Part shown: piece by piece, positions 1-8,718 of the stretch
Position numbering within the stretch: the stretch's first letter is position 1
Layout: the number at the start of each line of letters is the position of its first letter
Origin: Marinobacterium sp.
GTDB lineage: Bacteria; Pseudomonadota; Gammaproteobacteria; Pseudomonadales; Balneatricaceae
NCBI GenBank assembly: GCA_030602245.1
Contig: JAUWAC010000007.1
Location: 32,616-96,615, forward strand
Direction: 5' to 3'
DNA: 64,000 nt
Notes under the pieces: model-generated
Told to the model about the DNA's origin: nothing
Databases searched by the model: none
The model's input: the letters and a program-made list of their open reading frames with translations, nothing else
Translations under genes and position numbers: made by a program

Positions 1-60
1 GCGATGCTCGAAAATACGCTGGCGGTGTATAAAGAGCTATTGGCGGTTAATGAATATTAA
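1..60 (+). CDS. C-terminal end of a probable glycosyltransferase (partial)
   Basis: Frame 1 is open from the window edge to a TAA at 58-60 and gives 20 residues ending in LLAVNEY. The helical ending with a TLAVYKELL-like stretch resembles the C-terminus of GT4-type glycosyltransferases, and the gene lies directly upstream of an O-antigen ligase homologue. Its stop overlaps the next start by 11 bases, which suggests translational coupling. Only the tail is present, so the family call is inference from a short piece and from context. Confidence 0.4.
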   Translation, partial: AMLENTLAVYKELLAVNEY

Positions 61-1252
61 CGCTCTTTTATTTGTATTGACTGGGATTGGATTTTTAATG
101 ATCAGGGATTTTTTCCTTTGGTATGAAAGAAAAATAATTATATTTCCATTTTTAATTATTGTGCTGTTCGGCCTTGGGCGAGCACTTGGGAATGTATCTC
201 TTTTTCTATATGTCGTTGCAGGGAGCATATGCCTAGCATACGCGATAAATGCTGGTCGCGACTTTCTTCGCGATCGAGTGGTAGCAGTTTACATCATTTT
301 TTCATTCTTGCTGCTTGCTAATCTGGTTGCCAACTTTGATAAAGTGGAATTGGGTGAATATGCTGTTTTTTGGCTCTCGACATTAACTTTCATATTTATG
401 TATATATGGAAAGGATCGGTAGAGTTTGCGCAGGTCGGAAGGGCCGTTTTGTTAATACTGGCTTTTAGATTGGGTATGGCAGCATATGACTACTCTGGAT
501 TGCTTTTCGAAAAGGCGTGGCGCGCTGCTGTTGATGTTAATGTCATGTCACTGGCGATGATGTTGCCGTTGGTTTTTTTGATAGAGCGGCGATGGCAGCG
601 ATATGCGATTCTGTTCCTGGGCTTTCTGGCACTCCTGTTTGCCGATAGTCGAACGGAGCTGGTTGCAGCTTCAGTCGCTGTCATGTGTTATGGGGTATTT
701 TTATTCCGTAAGGCTAAGCTTGCTATCGTCGTTACTTTGTCTGTATTGATAACGTTTTTTTCCGCTCACCTATGGGGAATTTCACATGGGTGGTACGATT
801 ATAACGACGTTGTCAGGTTCTTATCTAAACTATCAACTACCCGGACAGACCTGTGGCTGGCGGCGTGGAGCCATCAGCCTGATAATATACTGATAGGTGG
901 TGGGTTGGAGCAGAGCGCAGAAACGATAAAAGGCTTTCCTCCAAAACATCTCCATAATGTGTTGCTGGAGTTGTATTGGGAGCTTGGTATTTCAGGGTTT
1001 ATAGCTCTGGTTTTACTGACAGTTTTCGCCCTTTCTGGGATTGTTGATTTCTATCGTTCTGAAAACTCGATCGGGCGTAAAGCATATGCGGTCCTGCTAT
1101 CTCTTCTTGTGTCCGTTTTTATCGGGTGTCTGCTGGATAAGGGCATGAACAGTGTCTATTTTAGTTTTTTCTATTTTTCCCTATTAGGGATCATTTGGCA
1201 GTTGAAACGTCGCAAAGATAGCTCTTTTGGATTTTCATATGGAGTATCATAG
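50..1252 (+). CDS. O-antigen ligase / Wzy-type polysaccharide membrane protein
   Basis: A 400-residue, very hydrophobic protein with about ten to twelve predicted membrane segments. A large periplasmic loop near residues 250-310 holds TRTDLW and then HLHNVLLELYWELG, the conserved Arg and His-rich pattern of the Wzy_C / O-antigen ligase family. Members transfer undecaprenyl-linked glycans to lipid A-core (WaaL) or polymerise O-units (Wzy); sequence alone does not separate these roles. The DNA is clearly more AT-rich than the genes after 2 kb, as is usual for horizontally exchanged surface-polysaccharide genes. The start overlaps the previous stop. Confidence 0.75.
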   Translation: MNINALLFVLTGIGFLMIRDFFLWYERKIIIFPFLIIVLFGLGRALGNVSLFLYVVAGSICLAYAINAGRDFLRDRVVAVYIIFSFLLLANLVANFDKVELGEYAVFWLSTLTFIFMYIWKGSVEFAQVGRAVLLILAFRLGMAAYDYSGLLFEKAWRAAVDVNVMSLAMMLPLVFLIERRWQRYAILFLGFLALLFADSRTELVAASVAVMCYGVFLFRKAKLAIVVTLSVLITFFSAHLWGISHGWYDYNDVVRFLSKLSTTRTDLWLAAWSHQPDNILIGGGLEQSAETIKGFPPKHLHNVLLELYWELGISGFIALVLLTVFALSGIVDFYRSENSIGRKAYAVLLSLLVSVFIGCLLDKGMNSVYFSFFYFSLLGIIWQLKRRKDSSFGFSYGVS

Positions 1253-1260
1253 GGGGCACT

Positions 1261-1950
1261 ATGATGGGGCGAAAGATTCTATTTCTCGGCGACTGTAATA
1301 CGTTGGGAGTTGGTATCGAGAAAGGTAATAGTTACCCTGATCTGGTTAGTGCCAGCATTGGTTATGATGGTTTCAATACAGGAATGGCCATGCTTACCAC
1401 CCGAGAAGGGAAGAGGGTTTTTCAGGATCGCTATGGTGAAGATATCAGCATAGTAACGGTTCAGTTCGGCTTGGTCGACTCTTGGGTGACCGTGGCCAAA
1501 GCGCCTTATGTACTGTATTACCCGGATGGAAAGCTACGCAAAATTGGACGTAAGTTTGCTAAAAAATATAAAAAGATTGCTAAAAGACTGTCATTAGGAA
1601 GGTTTTTTGGAGAGGCGTGCGTTGTTGAGATTGATGAGTACATAAGCAATATAAAAGAAATTATTGAGGCGACTAAAGGTGTGGTGTTGCTCATTGAAAC
1701 TTCGCCTAATAAAGATCTCCCCAGGAATGTTAAAATAGAAGAGTATAACGCCGCTTTAAAGGTTCTGTCAGATCAGTACTCAAACGTTTATATAGTTGAA
1801 ACCTATCATGATCTCAAAGCTATGCTGGACGATTATGTGCATGAAGATGGAACTCATTTAAATGAAGCCGGCCATGCGCTGGTGGCGAGCAAGGTGGTGC
1901 ATGTTCTGTCGGCGGTTCCAGGCATAGAGTCTTCATTCACGTATCAGTAA
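1261..1950 (+). CDS. SGNH/GDSL-family hydrolase in the polysaccharide locus
   Basis: A 229-residue protein with the SGNH block I motif shifted to LGDCNTLG near the N-terminus and a block V DGTHLNEAGH near residue 200, which supplies the catalytic Asp and His. The usual block I serine (GDS) appears as Cys (GDC), so the nucleophile may be Cys or activity may be altered. No membrane segment or signal peptide is evident. It follows the O-antigen ligase gene by 8 bases; AGGGGG at 1251-1256 could serve ATG 1261 or, better spaced, ATG 1264. Low GC matches its upstream neighbour. A role in adding or removing acyl groups on surface glycans is inference from context. Confidence 0.65.
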   Translation: MMGRKILFLGDCNTLGVGIEKGNSYPDLVSASIGYDGFNTGMAMLTTREGKRVFQDRYGEDISIVTVQFGLVDSWVTVAKAPYVLYYPDGKLRKIGRKFAKKYKKIAKRLSLGRFFGEACVVEIDEYISNIKEIIEATKGVVLLIETSPNKDLPRNVKIEEYNAALKVLSDQYSNVYIVETYHDLKAMLDDYVHEDGTHLNEAGHALVASKVVHVLSAVPGIESSFTYQ

Positions 1951-2043
1951 CGTGCTGGAATCGTTCGCGAGCGATCAGGAAGGGGCGGCGGCTACAGCCT
2001 GACCCTGTTTTCAGGACCGGCTAGTATAGGCAGGGACATAAAA

Positions 2044-2979
2044 TTGAAACGTGATATGGCCTCTTCAAGGGGAATGGGTCAGTTGGAGTCCGGGGCTGAT
2101 GCGGTCATTCGGTTCAGTGCGCTGGGTGATTTGGCGGCAGCGTTGCCGGTTCTGCGCGCTTTTCGACGCAAGCCAGTGATCGTTACGTCCACGCTGGGTC
2201 ATGCCTTTCTGAAGGATGAGTTTGACGACTTTCTCGTGCTGCCAGATAAACGTGTGCGTTCGATGCTGCGCCTCGCCTGGGAGATGCGGCGTCGGCACTT
2301 TCATCAGGTCGTCGACCTGCAAAACAATGATCGTTCAAGGATCCTGCGTCGACTGTCAGGTGCCAAGGTATTTGATAACCGGCAGATCTCGCTTAACAAG
2401 CCTGCGACCGACATTTTCAGGGGTATAGCAGCGCCTTCGGGACTGCTGGGGGAGATCGATATGATCTTCGAGCCTCGCAGCTCGGATTACATCGTGCTCA
2501 ACTGCGGCTCCAGCGCCAAGTGGGCCTGCAAGCGACTACCGGTTGAAAGGTGGCAGTATATTGCTCGACAGTTGCTTGAGCGCTTCGGTGTGCGTTTTGT
2601 GCTGACAGGTGATGCTTCGGAACGGGAGTATGTGCAGGCACTGGCCTCACAGTTAGAGGGACAAACCGAAGTGTTGGCAGGGAAAACGAGTCTTGGGGAG
2701 CTGAAACAGGTGCTCAGTGGTGCCCTGTTGACCGTATCAACCGACTCGGCTGCCATGCATATTTCCGCAGTGCAAAAAACACCGACTATCGGTTTGTTTG
2801 GGCCCACGAGCTGGATTCGGTCTGCTCCATGGGGGCCGTGGTCGATAGCTGTGTATGACCAGGTCTACTATCCCAACGGAACGCCCCCGGCTCGAAATGT
2901 ACCGGTTGAAGGGCGCTATTTTGATCACATCGACATATCGGATGCACTTGAGAAACTGGCACCATACCTGCCACGGTAG
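2044..2979 (+). CDS. Glycosyltransferase family 9 (heptosyltransferase-like)
   Basis: A 311-residue GT9 protein. The N-terminal RFSALGDL corresponds to the nucleotide-sugar transferase fold start of WaaC/WaaF/WaaQ-type enzymes. The C-terminal half has the LNCGSSAKWACKRLP segment, TVSTDSAAMHISAV (matching the S/N-D-[ST]-[GA]-x-x-H motif) and GLFGPTS. It would transfer a heptose or related sugar to the inner LPS core on the cytoplasmic face. The frame opens with TTG 2044, preceded by AGGGA about 7 bases upstream; ATG 2056 is the alternative and has a poorer ribosome site. It precedes hldE, whose product supplies the donor pathway. The exact acceptor is not predictable. Confidence 0.8.
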   Translation: MKRDMASSRGMGQLESGADAVIRFSALGDLAAALPVLRAFRRKPVIVTSTLGHAFLKDEFDDFLVLPDKRVRSMLRLAWEMRRRHFHQVVDLQNNDRSRILRRLSGAKVFDNRQISLNKPATDIFRGIAAPSGLLGEIDMIFEPRSSDYIVLNCGSSAKWACKRLPVERWQYIARQLLERFGVRFVLTGDASEREYVQALASQLEGQTEVLAGKTSLGELKQVLSGALLTVSTDSAAMHISAVQKTPTIGLFGPTSWIRSAPWGPWSIAVYDQVYYPNGTPPARNVPVEGRYFDHIDISDALEKLAPYLPR

Positions 2980-3018
2980 ATCGTTATCGACGGCGTCACG
3001 CGACGTGAAAGAGGTTGT

Positions 3019-4464
3019 ATGAAACTGAGAATGCCACGCTTTGATCAAGGTAACGTATTGATCGTGGGCGATCTTATGCTCGATCGTTTCTGGCACGGTG
3101 ATACCGGGCGGATTTCGCCTGAGGCGCCGGTGCCGGTCGTGCGGGTCAGACAGGACGAGATGCGTGCGGGTGGAGGCGCCAATGTGGCAGCCAACGCGGC
3201 CGCACTCGGGGCGACGACATCGCTGATCGGTATCGTCGGCAGTGACGCCAACGGTGCGGAGCTGAAGCAACTGCTGGATGCGTCGAATGTGCGGCATGAT
3301 CTGGTGGAAAGCCAGAGCGAACCGACCATCACCAAGCTGAGGGTACTGAGCCGCCATCAGCAACTGATTCGGCTTGACTTCGAGGAGATGTTCAAACAGG
3401 ACTATGCCCGCCTGATAAGGGAGCGTTTCCAAACGCAGGTGGCGTCGGTGGATGTCGTTGTGCTGTCCGATTATGCCAAAGGGTCCCTGCATGATGTGCA
3501 AACACTCATCGAAATTGCACGTCAGGCGGGCAAGCCGGTTCTCGTCGATCCCAAAGGGACTGATTTTTCGCGCTACCAAGGCGCCACTCTGCTGACGCCG
3601 AATCTGGCGGAATTCGAAGCGGTCGTGGGACCTTGTACCAGCGAACGAGAGTTGGTCGAGAAAGGGCTGAAACTCGTCAAGTCGTTGTCGCTTGAGGCGA
3701 TTCTGGTGACGCGCAGTGAACATGGCATGACGCTGATAGAGCGAGATGGTGCTGAGCATCACTACCCGGCGCGTGCACGCGAGGTCTTCGATGTGACGGG
3801 AGCCGGCGATACGGTGATTTCGACGCTTGCAGCAGGGCTGGCCGCTGGCGAAAGTCTTCAGGCTGCGGTCGCCGTTGCCAATGTGGCGGCCGGCATTGTC
3901 GTAGGGAAGCTGGGCACTGCCCCGGTCAGCGTCCCGGAGTTACGGTCTGTGTTGCAGTCGGAAACCCGCGCTGAGTGTGGTGTTGTCACGCAGGAGCAGT
4001 TGTTACAGGCACTGGAAGAGGCTCGGGCTGCTGGGGAGACGATCGTATTTACCAATGGATGCTTCGATATTCTGCATGCGGGGCATGTCGGGTATCTTGA
4101 ACAGGCGCGTGCCCACGGCGATCGGTTGGTATTGGCGGTAAACGATGATGACTCTGTTCGGCGTCTGAAAGGCGCCGGGCGCCCCATCAATCCGGTCGAG
4201 CGGCGCATGGCTGTGCTTGCCGGCCTGGTTGCAGTTGACTGGGTCGTTCCGTTCAGTGAAGACACCCCGGAAGCGTTGATTCGTGCGGTAAAGCCGGACG
4301 TTCTTGTCAAAGGAGGCGATTACACACCGGAAACGGTTGTGGGGGCTGATTTTGTCAAAAGCTATGGCGGGCGCGTGGAGTTGATGCCGTTTCTTGACCG
4401 CTGTTCGACCACGCTGATTGTTGACAAAATCAAGTCGGATGCGACCCAGAATGAGCGAGAGTAG
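3019..4464 (+). CDS. hldE: Bifunctional heptose 7-phosphate kinase / heptose 1-phosphate adenylyltransferase
   Basis: A 481-residue two-domain enzyme of the expected length. Residues 1 to about 315 are a PfkB/ribokinase-type kinase (VGDLMLDRFWHG near the N-terminus, VTGAGDT near 262). Residues from about 340 are a cytidylyltransferase-fold domain with TNGCFDILHAGH. It phosphorylates D-glycero-D-manno-heptose 7-phosphate at C1 and later adenylylates the 1-phosphate, giving ADP-D-glycero-D-manno-heptose for LPS core synthesis. A GAAAGAGG-like ribosome site precedes ATG 3019. Between its two reactions the pathway needs GmhB, encoded nearby on the other strand. Confidence 0.96.
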   Translation: MKLRMPRFDQGNVLIVGDLMLDRFWHGDTGRISPEAPVPVVRVRQDEMRAGGGANVAANAAALGATTSLIGIVGSDANGAELKQLLDASNVRHDLVESQSEPTITKLRVLSRHQQLIRLDFEEMFKQDYARLIRERFQTQVASVDVVVLSDYAKGSLHDVQTLIEIARQAGKPVLVDPKGTDFSRYQGATLLTPNLAEFEAVVGPCTSERELVEKGLKLVKSLSLEAILVTRSEHGMTLIERDGAEHHYPARAREVFDVTGAGDTVISTLAAGLAAGESLQAAVAVANVAAGIVVGKLGTAPVSVPELRSVLQSETRAECGVVTQEQLLQALEEARAAGETIVFTNGCFDILHAGHVGYLEQARAHGDRLVLAVNDDDSVRRLKGAGRPINPVERRMAVLAGLVAVDWVVPFSEDTPEALIRAVKPDVLVKGGDYTPETVVGADFVKSYGGRVELMPFLDRCSTTLIVDKIKSDATQNERE

Positions 4465-4468
4465 AGCA

Positions 4469-5470
4469 ATGAGTCTGAATCTCAATGGCAAGGCAGTGCT
4501 GATTACAGGTGGAGCGGGATTCATCGGCAGTAATCTGGCGCTCACCATCGAACGCCGCTGGCCGGGCGCACGGGTTGTGGTATTTGACCGGTTTCAGGAC
4601 GGTACGTGCTTTGGTAACGGCAATCCTATCAGCCTCGGCAGCTGGCAGAACCTGGTCGATTTCCGGGGAGAGGTCCTGTGTGGTGATATCAACAACGCCC
4701 GGGATCTGGCGCGTCTTGAAGACTACAGCTTCGACTATATCCTGCATCAGGCTGCGATTTCCGACACCCGAGCGGATAATCAGATGCTGGTGATGCAAAC
4801 TAATGTCAATGCGTTTGGTGACTTGCTGTCACTGGCCCGGCGTTGTGGCGCACAGATGATTTATGCGTCAAGCGCCGCGACTTATGGGGCGAGCGCATCG
4901 CCTCAACGAGTCGGTCAGGAAGCGCCGGATAACGTATATGGCTACAGCAAGCGCGCCATGGATGATCTGGCCGCACGCGTTCGGGAGCAGGCGCCCGACT
5001 TGAAGACGGTCGGGCTGCGCTATTTCAACGTGTACGGGCCCGGCGAATATTTCAAGGGAAAAACGGCTTCGATGGTACTGCAGCTGGGGCTGCAGATTCT
5101 AGATGGCCGTCCTCCACGCCTGTTTGAGGGCTCAGACAGGATCATGCGTGACTTCGTCAATATTGACGATGTTGTCGAGGCCAATCTGCTGGCCATGGAA
5201 ACCCCTCACAGCGGCGTTTACAACGTCGGATTTGGACAGTGTCGCAGTTTCAAGGACATCGCAGATATTTTGCAGCGAGAGCTCGGAACTGAGTTGCCGA
5301 TTGACTATTTCCCCAACCCTTATAGCGGATATCAGATGCATACCCAGGCGGATAACAGTTTGTCCGAGCGGGATCTCGGCTATGTGCCGCGAGTATCGCT
5401 GGAGGAGGGGATCGCGGCGTATGTGCCGGACATTCGCAGGATCTATCAGCAGTTCGGCTACCAGGGGTAA
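4469..5470 (+). CDS. hldD: ADP-L-glycero-D-manno-heptose 6-epimerase
   Basis: A short-chain dehydrogenase-fold epimerase of 333 residues from ATG 4469. It has the NAD(P)-binding GGAGFIG near the N-terminus, SSAATYG, and a YGYSK catalytic motif near residue 160. It converts ADP-D-glycero- to ADP-L-glycero-D-manno-heptose, the last step of the donor pathway. ATG 4451 is an upstream alternative that overlaps the hldE stop; 4469 has GAGAG about 7 bases upstream and gives the family's usual N-terminus. It sits 4 bases after hldE and 3 bases before the next glycosyltransferase, so a single transcript is likely. Confidence 0.94.
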   Translation: MSLNLNGKAVLITGGAGFIGSNLALTIERRWPGARVVVFDRFQDGTCFGNGNPISLGSWQNLVDFRGEVLCGDINNARDLARLEDYSFDYILHQAAISDTRADNQMLVMQTNVNAFGDLLSLARRCGAQMIYASSAATYGASASPQRVGQEAPDNVYGYSKRAMDDLAARVREQAPDLKTVGLRYFNVYGPGEYFKGKTASMVLQLGLQILDGRPPRLFEGSDRIMRDFVNIDDVVEANLLAMETPHSGVYNVGFGQCRSFKDIADILQRELGTELPIDYFPNPYSGYQMHTQADNSLSERDLGYVPRVSLEEGIAAYVPDIRRIYQQFGYQG

Positions 5471-5473
5471 TCG

Positions 5474-6463
5474 ATGCGTATCCTTGCCATTCGCTTTAGC
5501 GGGTTGGGCGATATCGTCATGCTCAGCGGTGTGCTCGCACAGTATCGAAGTCAATATCCCGGCTGTGAAATCACATTGCTCTGCGATGTGGTAAATGCGG
5601 GGATCGTCACCGAGCTGGGCGGTGTGGTGGATCATGTCATCGCTTTGGATCGCAAGCCGTTTCGGCAACGTCGCTTAGTGGCGTCGTTGCTGGAGTTGTG
5701 GCGTGTCGTGCGCGCGGTACGCCGCAGGCCTTTTGATCGCGTCCTGGACTTTCAGAACTTCGGTGAAACGGGCTTTCTGACGCGAATGGCTCGCGCAAAA
5801 GAGAAAATCGGTGCGCCGAAGAAGGCCAAGTACGCCGGTGCGTATGACATCTGCGTACCGCTGCGGAAAAGCGGCCATCGCATTCAGCAGTTCGCCCGCA
5901 TCGCACAACTACTTCCCGAGATTTACACGCCCAGGCTGGTACTGAGTGAGCGTGCAGAGCGCGTTCGTAAAGAGTTGGCAGCCATGACCTCAGGGCCGGT
6001 CGTTGGGCTGAATATTGGCTCCAGCCAGGAGTCTCGGCGCTGGTCTGAGCAGCATTTCGCTGAACTGGCGAAGCGCTTGAGCAAGACCATGCACATCCGC
6101 GTTTTTGCCGGCCCGTCCGAGGCAGACTTGCTGGCGGCCTTTGAGGGTATCGAGAATATCGATGTCTGTACCGGGCTTGATCTTTCGCAGCTGTCCGGTG
6201 CGATAGCGAGCTGTAACGTTCTGGTGAGTAACGATACCGGACCGGCACATATTGCCGGTGCCTTGCAGGTGCCGCTGGTGACACTGTTTTCGACCGGGGA
6301 TGACGACGAGGTGGGTGCTGTCGGTGCGCCGAAATGTTACATAAAACGTATTCCCATCAATGCCATTGATGTCGGCGAAGTTGAAGCGCGGGTCACGTCT
6401 TTACTGGAACAGCTGTCAGCCCCCTTCGGAGAGGATGCTGTCAACGGCCTCGGACAGGTCTGA
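5474..6463 (+). CDS. Glycosyltransferase family 9 (ADP-heptose:LPS heptosyltransferase-like)
   Basis: A 329-residue GT9 protein. It begins MRILAIRFSGLGDI, has NIGSSQESRRW near the middle and VSNDTGPAHIAGAL near residue 255, the conserved Asp-Thr-Gly-x-x-His site for the sugar nucleotide. It follows hldD by 3 bases, which supports use of ADP-heptose. It is one of two GT9 enzymes flanking hldE-hldD; they may add HepI and HepII, but assignment to waaC or waaF is not secure. Its 3' end overlaps the convergent gmhB by 48 bases. Confidence 0.85.
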   Translation: MRILAIRFSGLGDIVMLSGVLAQYRSQYPGCEITLLCDVVNAGIVTELGGVVDHVIALDRKPFRQRRLVASLLELWRVVRAVRRRPFDRVLDFQNFGETGFLTRMARAKEKIGAPKKAKYAGAYDICVPLRKSGHRIQQFARIAQLLPEIYTPRLVLSERAERVRKELAAMTSGPVVGLNIGSSQESRRWSEQHFAELAKRLSKTMHIRVFAGPSEADLLAAFEGIENIDVCTGLDLSQLSGAIASCNVLVSNDTGPAHIAGALQVPLVTLFSTGDDDEVGAVGAPKCYIKRIPINAIDVGEVEARVTSLLEQLSAPFGEDAVNGLGQV

Positions 6464-6967
6464 GAATATGCGGGTGCCCTGAGGTAATTGCTCGCGCTTG
6501 TCGGCCAGTGTTCGCTCTCCTTTGCCGGTGCGTACCAAAATGGGGTGACAACCTCTTGCGGCCCCTGCTTCCAGGTCTCGCAGGCTATCACCGATCATCC
6601 AGCACTCCTCGACTTCCTCCTGTTCATAGTGTCCCAGAATACGGTCGATAAGACCGGGTAATGGTTTGCGACAGAGGCAGTCATGATGGGGGAGGTGAGG
6701 GCACCACTCGATATGATCGATGCGGCCGCCATGAAGTGCGACCAGCTCCAGCATCTTCGAGTGCATGGCGTCGAGTGTCTCCTCGGTGAAGTACCCCCGC
6801 GCCAGCCCGGATTGGTTCGTTGCAACGCAGACCCGAAAACCTGCCAGGCTGAGCTGCGCGATCGCTTCGATACTGCCCGGCAGCGGGATCCACTCCTCGC
6901 AGCTTTTAACGTATGCGTCGGAGTCCTGGTTGATGACACCGTCGCGATCGAGTATGACCAGCTTCAT
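6416..6967 (-). CDS. gmhB: D-glycero-beta-D-manno-heptose 1,7-bisphosphate 7-phosphatase
   Basis: A HAD-superfamily phosphatase of 183 residues. It starts MKLVILDRDGVIN, with DRDG as the nucleophile motif I; VATNQSGLARG is motif II; the zinc site is CPHLPHHDCLCRKP and motif III/IV is MIGDSLRDLEA. It removes the 7-phosphate between the two HldE reactions. An upstream extension to 7069 exists, but ATG 6967 gives the family N-terminus and overlaps the gmhA stop by ATGA, a classic coupling arrangement. The 3' end overlaps the convergent glycosyltransferase gene. Confidence 0.94.
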   Translation of the reverse strand: MKLVILDRDGVINQDSDAYVKSCEEWIPLPGSIEAIAQLSLAGFRVCVATNQSGLARGYFTEETLDAMHSKMLELVALHGGRIDHIEWCPHLPHHDCLCRKPLPGLIDRILGHYEQEEVEECWMIGDSLRDLEAGAARGCHPILVRTGKGERTLADKREQLPQGTRIFSDLSEAVDSILSEGG

Positions 6968-7527
6968 CGGGACGCCACCTGTGTGTCGAGATACTCGCAA
7001 ATCCAGTGCCCGATAAAAATATGTGCTTCCTGAATGCGTGCTGTTTCGCTGCTGGGAACGCGGATGCACTGATTGCTGATGGTTTTGATACGTCCGCCAT
7101 CTTCCCCGGTCCAGCTCCAGGTCACGGCACCGATCTCATTTGCTGCCGTAATGCCGCGGATCACATTTTCACTGTTACCGGACGTTGACAGGCCGATGAC
7201 CAGGTCCTGAGGTTTGCACAGCGCTTCTATCTGGCGGGAAAAGAGCGTGTCGAAGCAGTAGTCATTCGTGTGCGCTGTCAGAATCGATGTGTCGACTGTA
7301 AGGGCCAGCGCTGCCAGTGGCTTGCGTTCGTTACGATAGCGGACAACAAATTCGGCAGCCAGGTGCTGGCAGTCTGCCGCACTGCCGCCGTTGCCCATGA
7401 ACATCACTTTACCGCCGTTATGCAGGCAGCGGAGAACATCTTCGGCTTGAGCCTCGACTTCCGGCTGGAGAGTATCAAGGCGAGAAAACAGTGAACGATG
7501 GCGCTCTAAAGCGTGCTGGAATGACAT
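6964..7527 (-). CDS. gmhA: Sedoheptulose 7-phosphate isomerase (phosphoheptose isomerase)
   Basis: A 187-residue SIS-domain protein with MGNGGSAADCQHLAAEFV near residues 44-61 and GLSTSGNSENV near 112, the phosphosugar-binding loops of GmhA, and a C-terminal EAHIFIGHWICE carrying the metal-site His. It converts sedoheptulose 7-phosphate to D-glycero-D-manno-heptose 7-phosphate, the first committed step to ADP-heptose. It is first in the gmhA-gmhB pair on the minus strand. With hldE and hldD on the facing strand, all four donor-pathway enzymes lie within 4.5 kb. Confidence 0.95.
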   Translation of the reverse strand: MSFQHALERHRSLFSRLDTLQPEVEAQAEDVLRCLHNGGKVMFMGNGGSAADCQHLAAEFVVRYRNERKPLAALALTVDTSILTAHTNDYCFDTLFSRQIEALCKPQDLVIGLSTSGNSENVIRGITAANEIGAVTWSWTGEDGGRIKTISNQCIRVPSSETARIQEAHIFIGHWICEYLDTQVASR

Positions 7528-7671
7528 GGTGGCTCCGTAGTCGCGGCCGGTCGTGGTACCGGTATACCTTATATTATTTATGATTATTCATGCAGAGTTG
7601 TGACTTTCGGCAGCGGGAAGCGCCGGTCATTTCGTGTTGGCTCCGCCTGTTATGTCCGCCGAAATCAGCAT
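7528..7671. promoter_or_regulatory. Probable promoter region of gmhA-gmhB
   Basis: A 144-base gap between the gmhA start and the end of the upstream glycosyltransferase. Bases 7565-7590 form an AT-rich stretch (TTATATTATTTATGATTATTC) unlike its surroundings. Read on the minus strand it would sit about 40-60 bases before the gmhA ATG, where a promoter is expected. No convincing -35/-10 pair at standard spacing was found, so this rests on composition and position only. Confidence 0.3.
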
Positions 7672-8718
7672 CTAAGAAAGCATCTGCCTGTACAGGCTGA
7701 TGTAGGCACTCATGACGCTATTGGCAGTGTATCGGTGTTGATATTCCTCGTATCCAGCCAGTACCAGCTGCTGGGATAGCGACGTATCGTTGGCGAGTCG
7801 GAGAACGGCCTGGCTGAGTTCGTCAGCCTTGTTCTTCTGAAAGATGAGGGCCGTTTTTTCGTGTTCCGTGATGGCGGTGGCACCTTCAGAGTCTGAGCTG
7901 ATCAGCGGTAAGCGGTGTGACCAGGCTTCGAGCAGGACGCTGCCGAATGCTTCACGCCGAGAGGGTACCAGGAAGAAATCGCTGATGTAGCAGTACTGGG
8001 AAATATTGTCCGTCCATCCCACCAGATGCACGCGGTTGTGCAGGCCGAGTTGATCAATCTGCTGGCGCAGGGTGGACTCTTCGGGCCCATTACCGGCCAA
8101 AATATAAACATACTCTTCAGGCAGCAGGGCTAATGCTTCGAGTGCAGTATCCAGCCCTTTAACACTGTGCAGGCGTGCGGGGGTGAAAAGCACTTTTTTC
8201 CCGGCCAGCTGCAATTGGCTGCGCAGTCGGGATGAAACGGCCGGATCTTCGCTGATGGGCGGGTTGACGAAGTTGGGTATAACGGCAGTGCGTGCTGCCG
8301 GGTACCCGCTGTCCCGAACATGTCGGGCAAGGTCTTCGGTGGCACCGACCAGCCAGTCCATGTGTTTGAAGTTTTTTACAGCGTAGTAGCCGCCCAGACG
8401 GCCTAAATTCAGCGTGCCTTCAACCGGAGGCATCAGGCTGGCGGCTCGACTCATCCAGCATTGGGCAACCTGCGCCTTTTCATGCAGGGCAATGTGCTTG
8501 AGGCGCAAACGGGTATAGATATCCCATCGACCCTTAAAGGGCAGTTCATAGACCGTCAGCGGAGTGGACTTGAACTGCTCTGCCAACCACGAGCCTTGTC
8601 GTACCACTACGACGACCCGCGTTTCTGCACGCTGATTCATCTCCAGACAGAAGCGGAGGTAGTGGGACTCGGCTCCCCCCGGGTTTTTGGCGCCGCAGAC
8701 CTGCATTACGGTGATCAT
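7672..8718 (-). CDS. GT4-family glycosyltransferase (LPS core type)
   Basis: A 348-residue GT4 glycosyltransferase. It starts MITVMQVCGAKNPGGAESHYLRF, has the donor-binding FTPARLHSVKGLD near residue 175, GNGPEE, and the C-terminal EAFGSVLLEAWSHRLPLISSDSEG, which holds the EX7E motif of retaining GT-B enzymes. It would act on the cytoplasmic membrane face during LPS core assembly. It overlaps the lipid A acyltransferase stop by 4 bases and is read after it on the minus strand. Donor and acceptor cannot be told from sequence. Confidence 0.82.
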   Translation of the reverse strand: MITVMQVCGAKNPGGAESHYLRFCLEMNQRAETRVVVVVRQGSWLAEQFKSTPLTVYELPFKGRWDIYTRLRLKHIALHEKAQVAQCWMSRAASLMPPVEGTLNLGRLGGYYAVKNFKHMDWLVGATEDLARHVRDSGYPAARTAVIPNFVNPPISEDPAVSSRLRSQLQLAGKKVLFTPARLHSVKGLDTALEALALLPEEYVYILAGNGPEESTLRQQIDQLGLHNRVHLVGWTDNISQYCYISDFFLVPSRREAFGSVLLEAWSHRLPLISSDSEGATAITEHEKTALIFQKNKADELSQAVLRLANDTSLSQQLVLAGYEEYQHRYTANSVMSAYISLYRQMLS

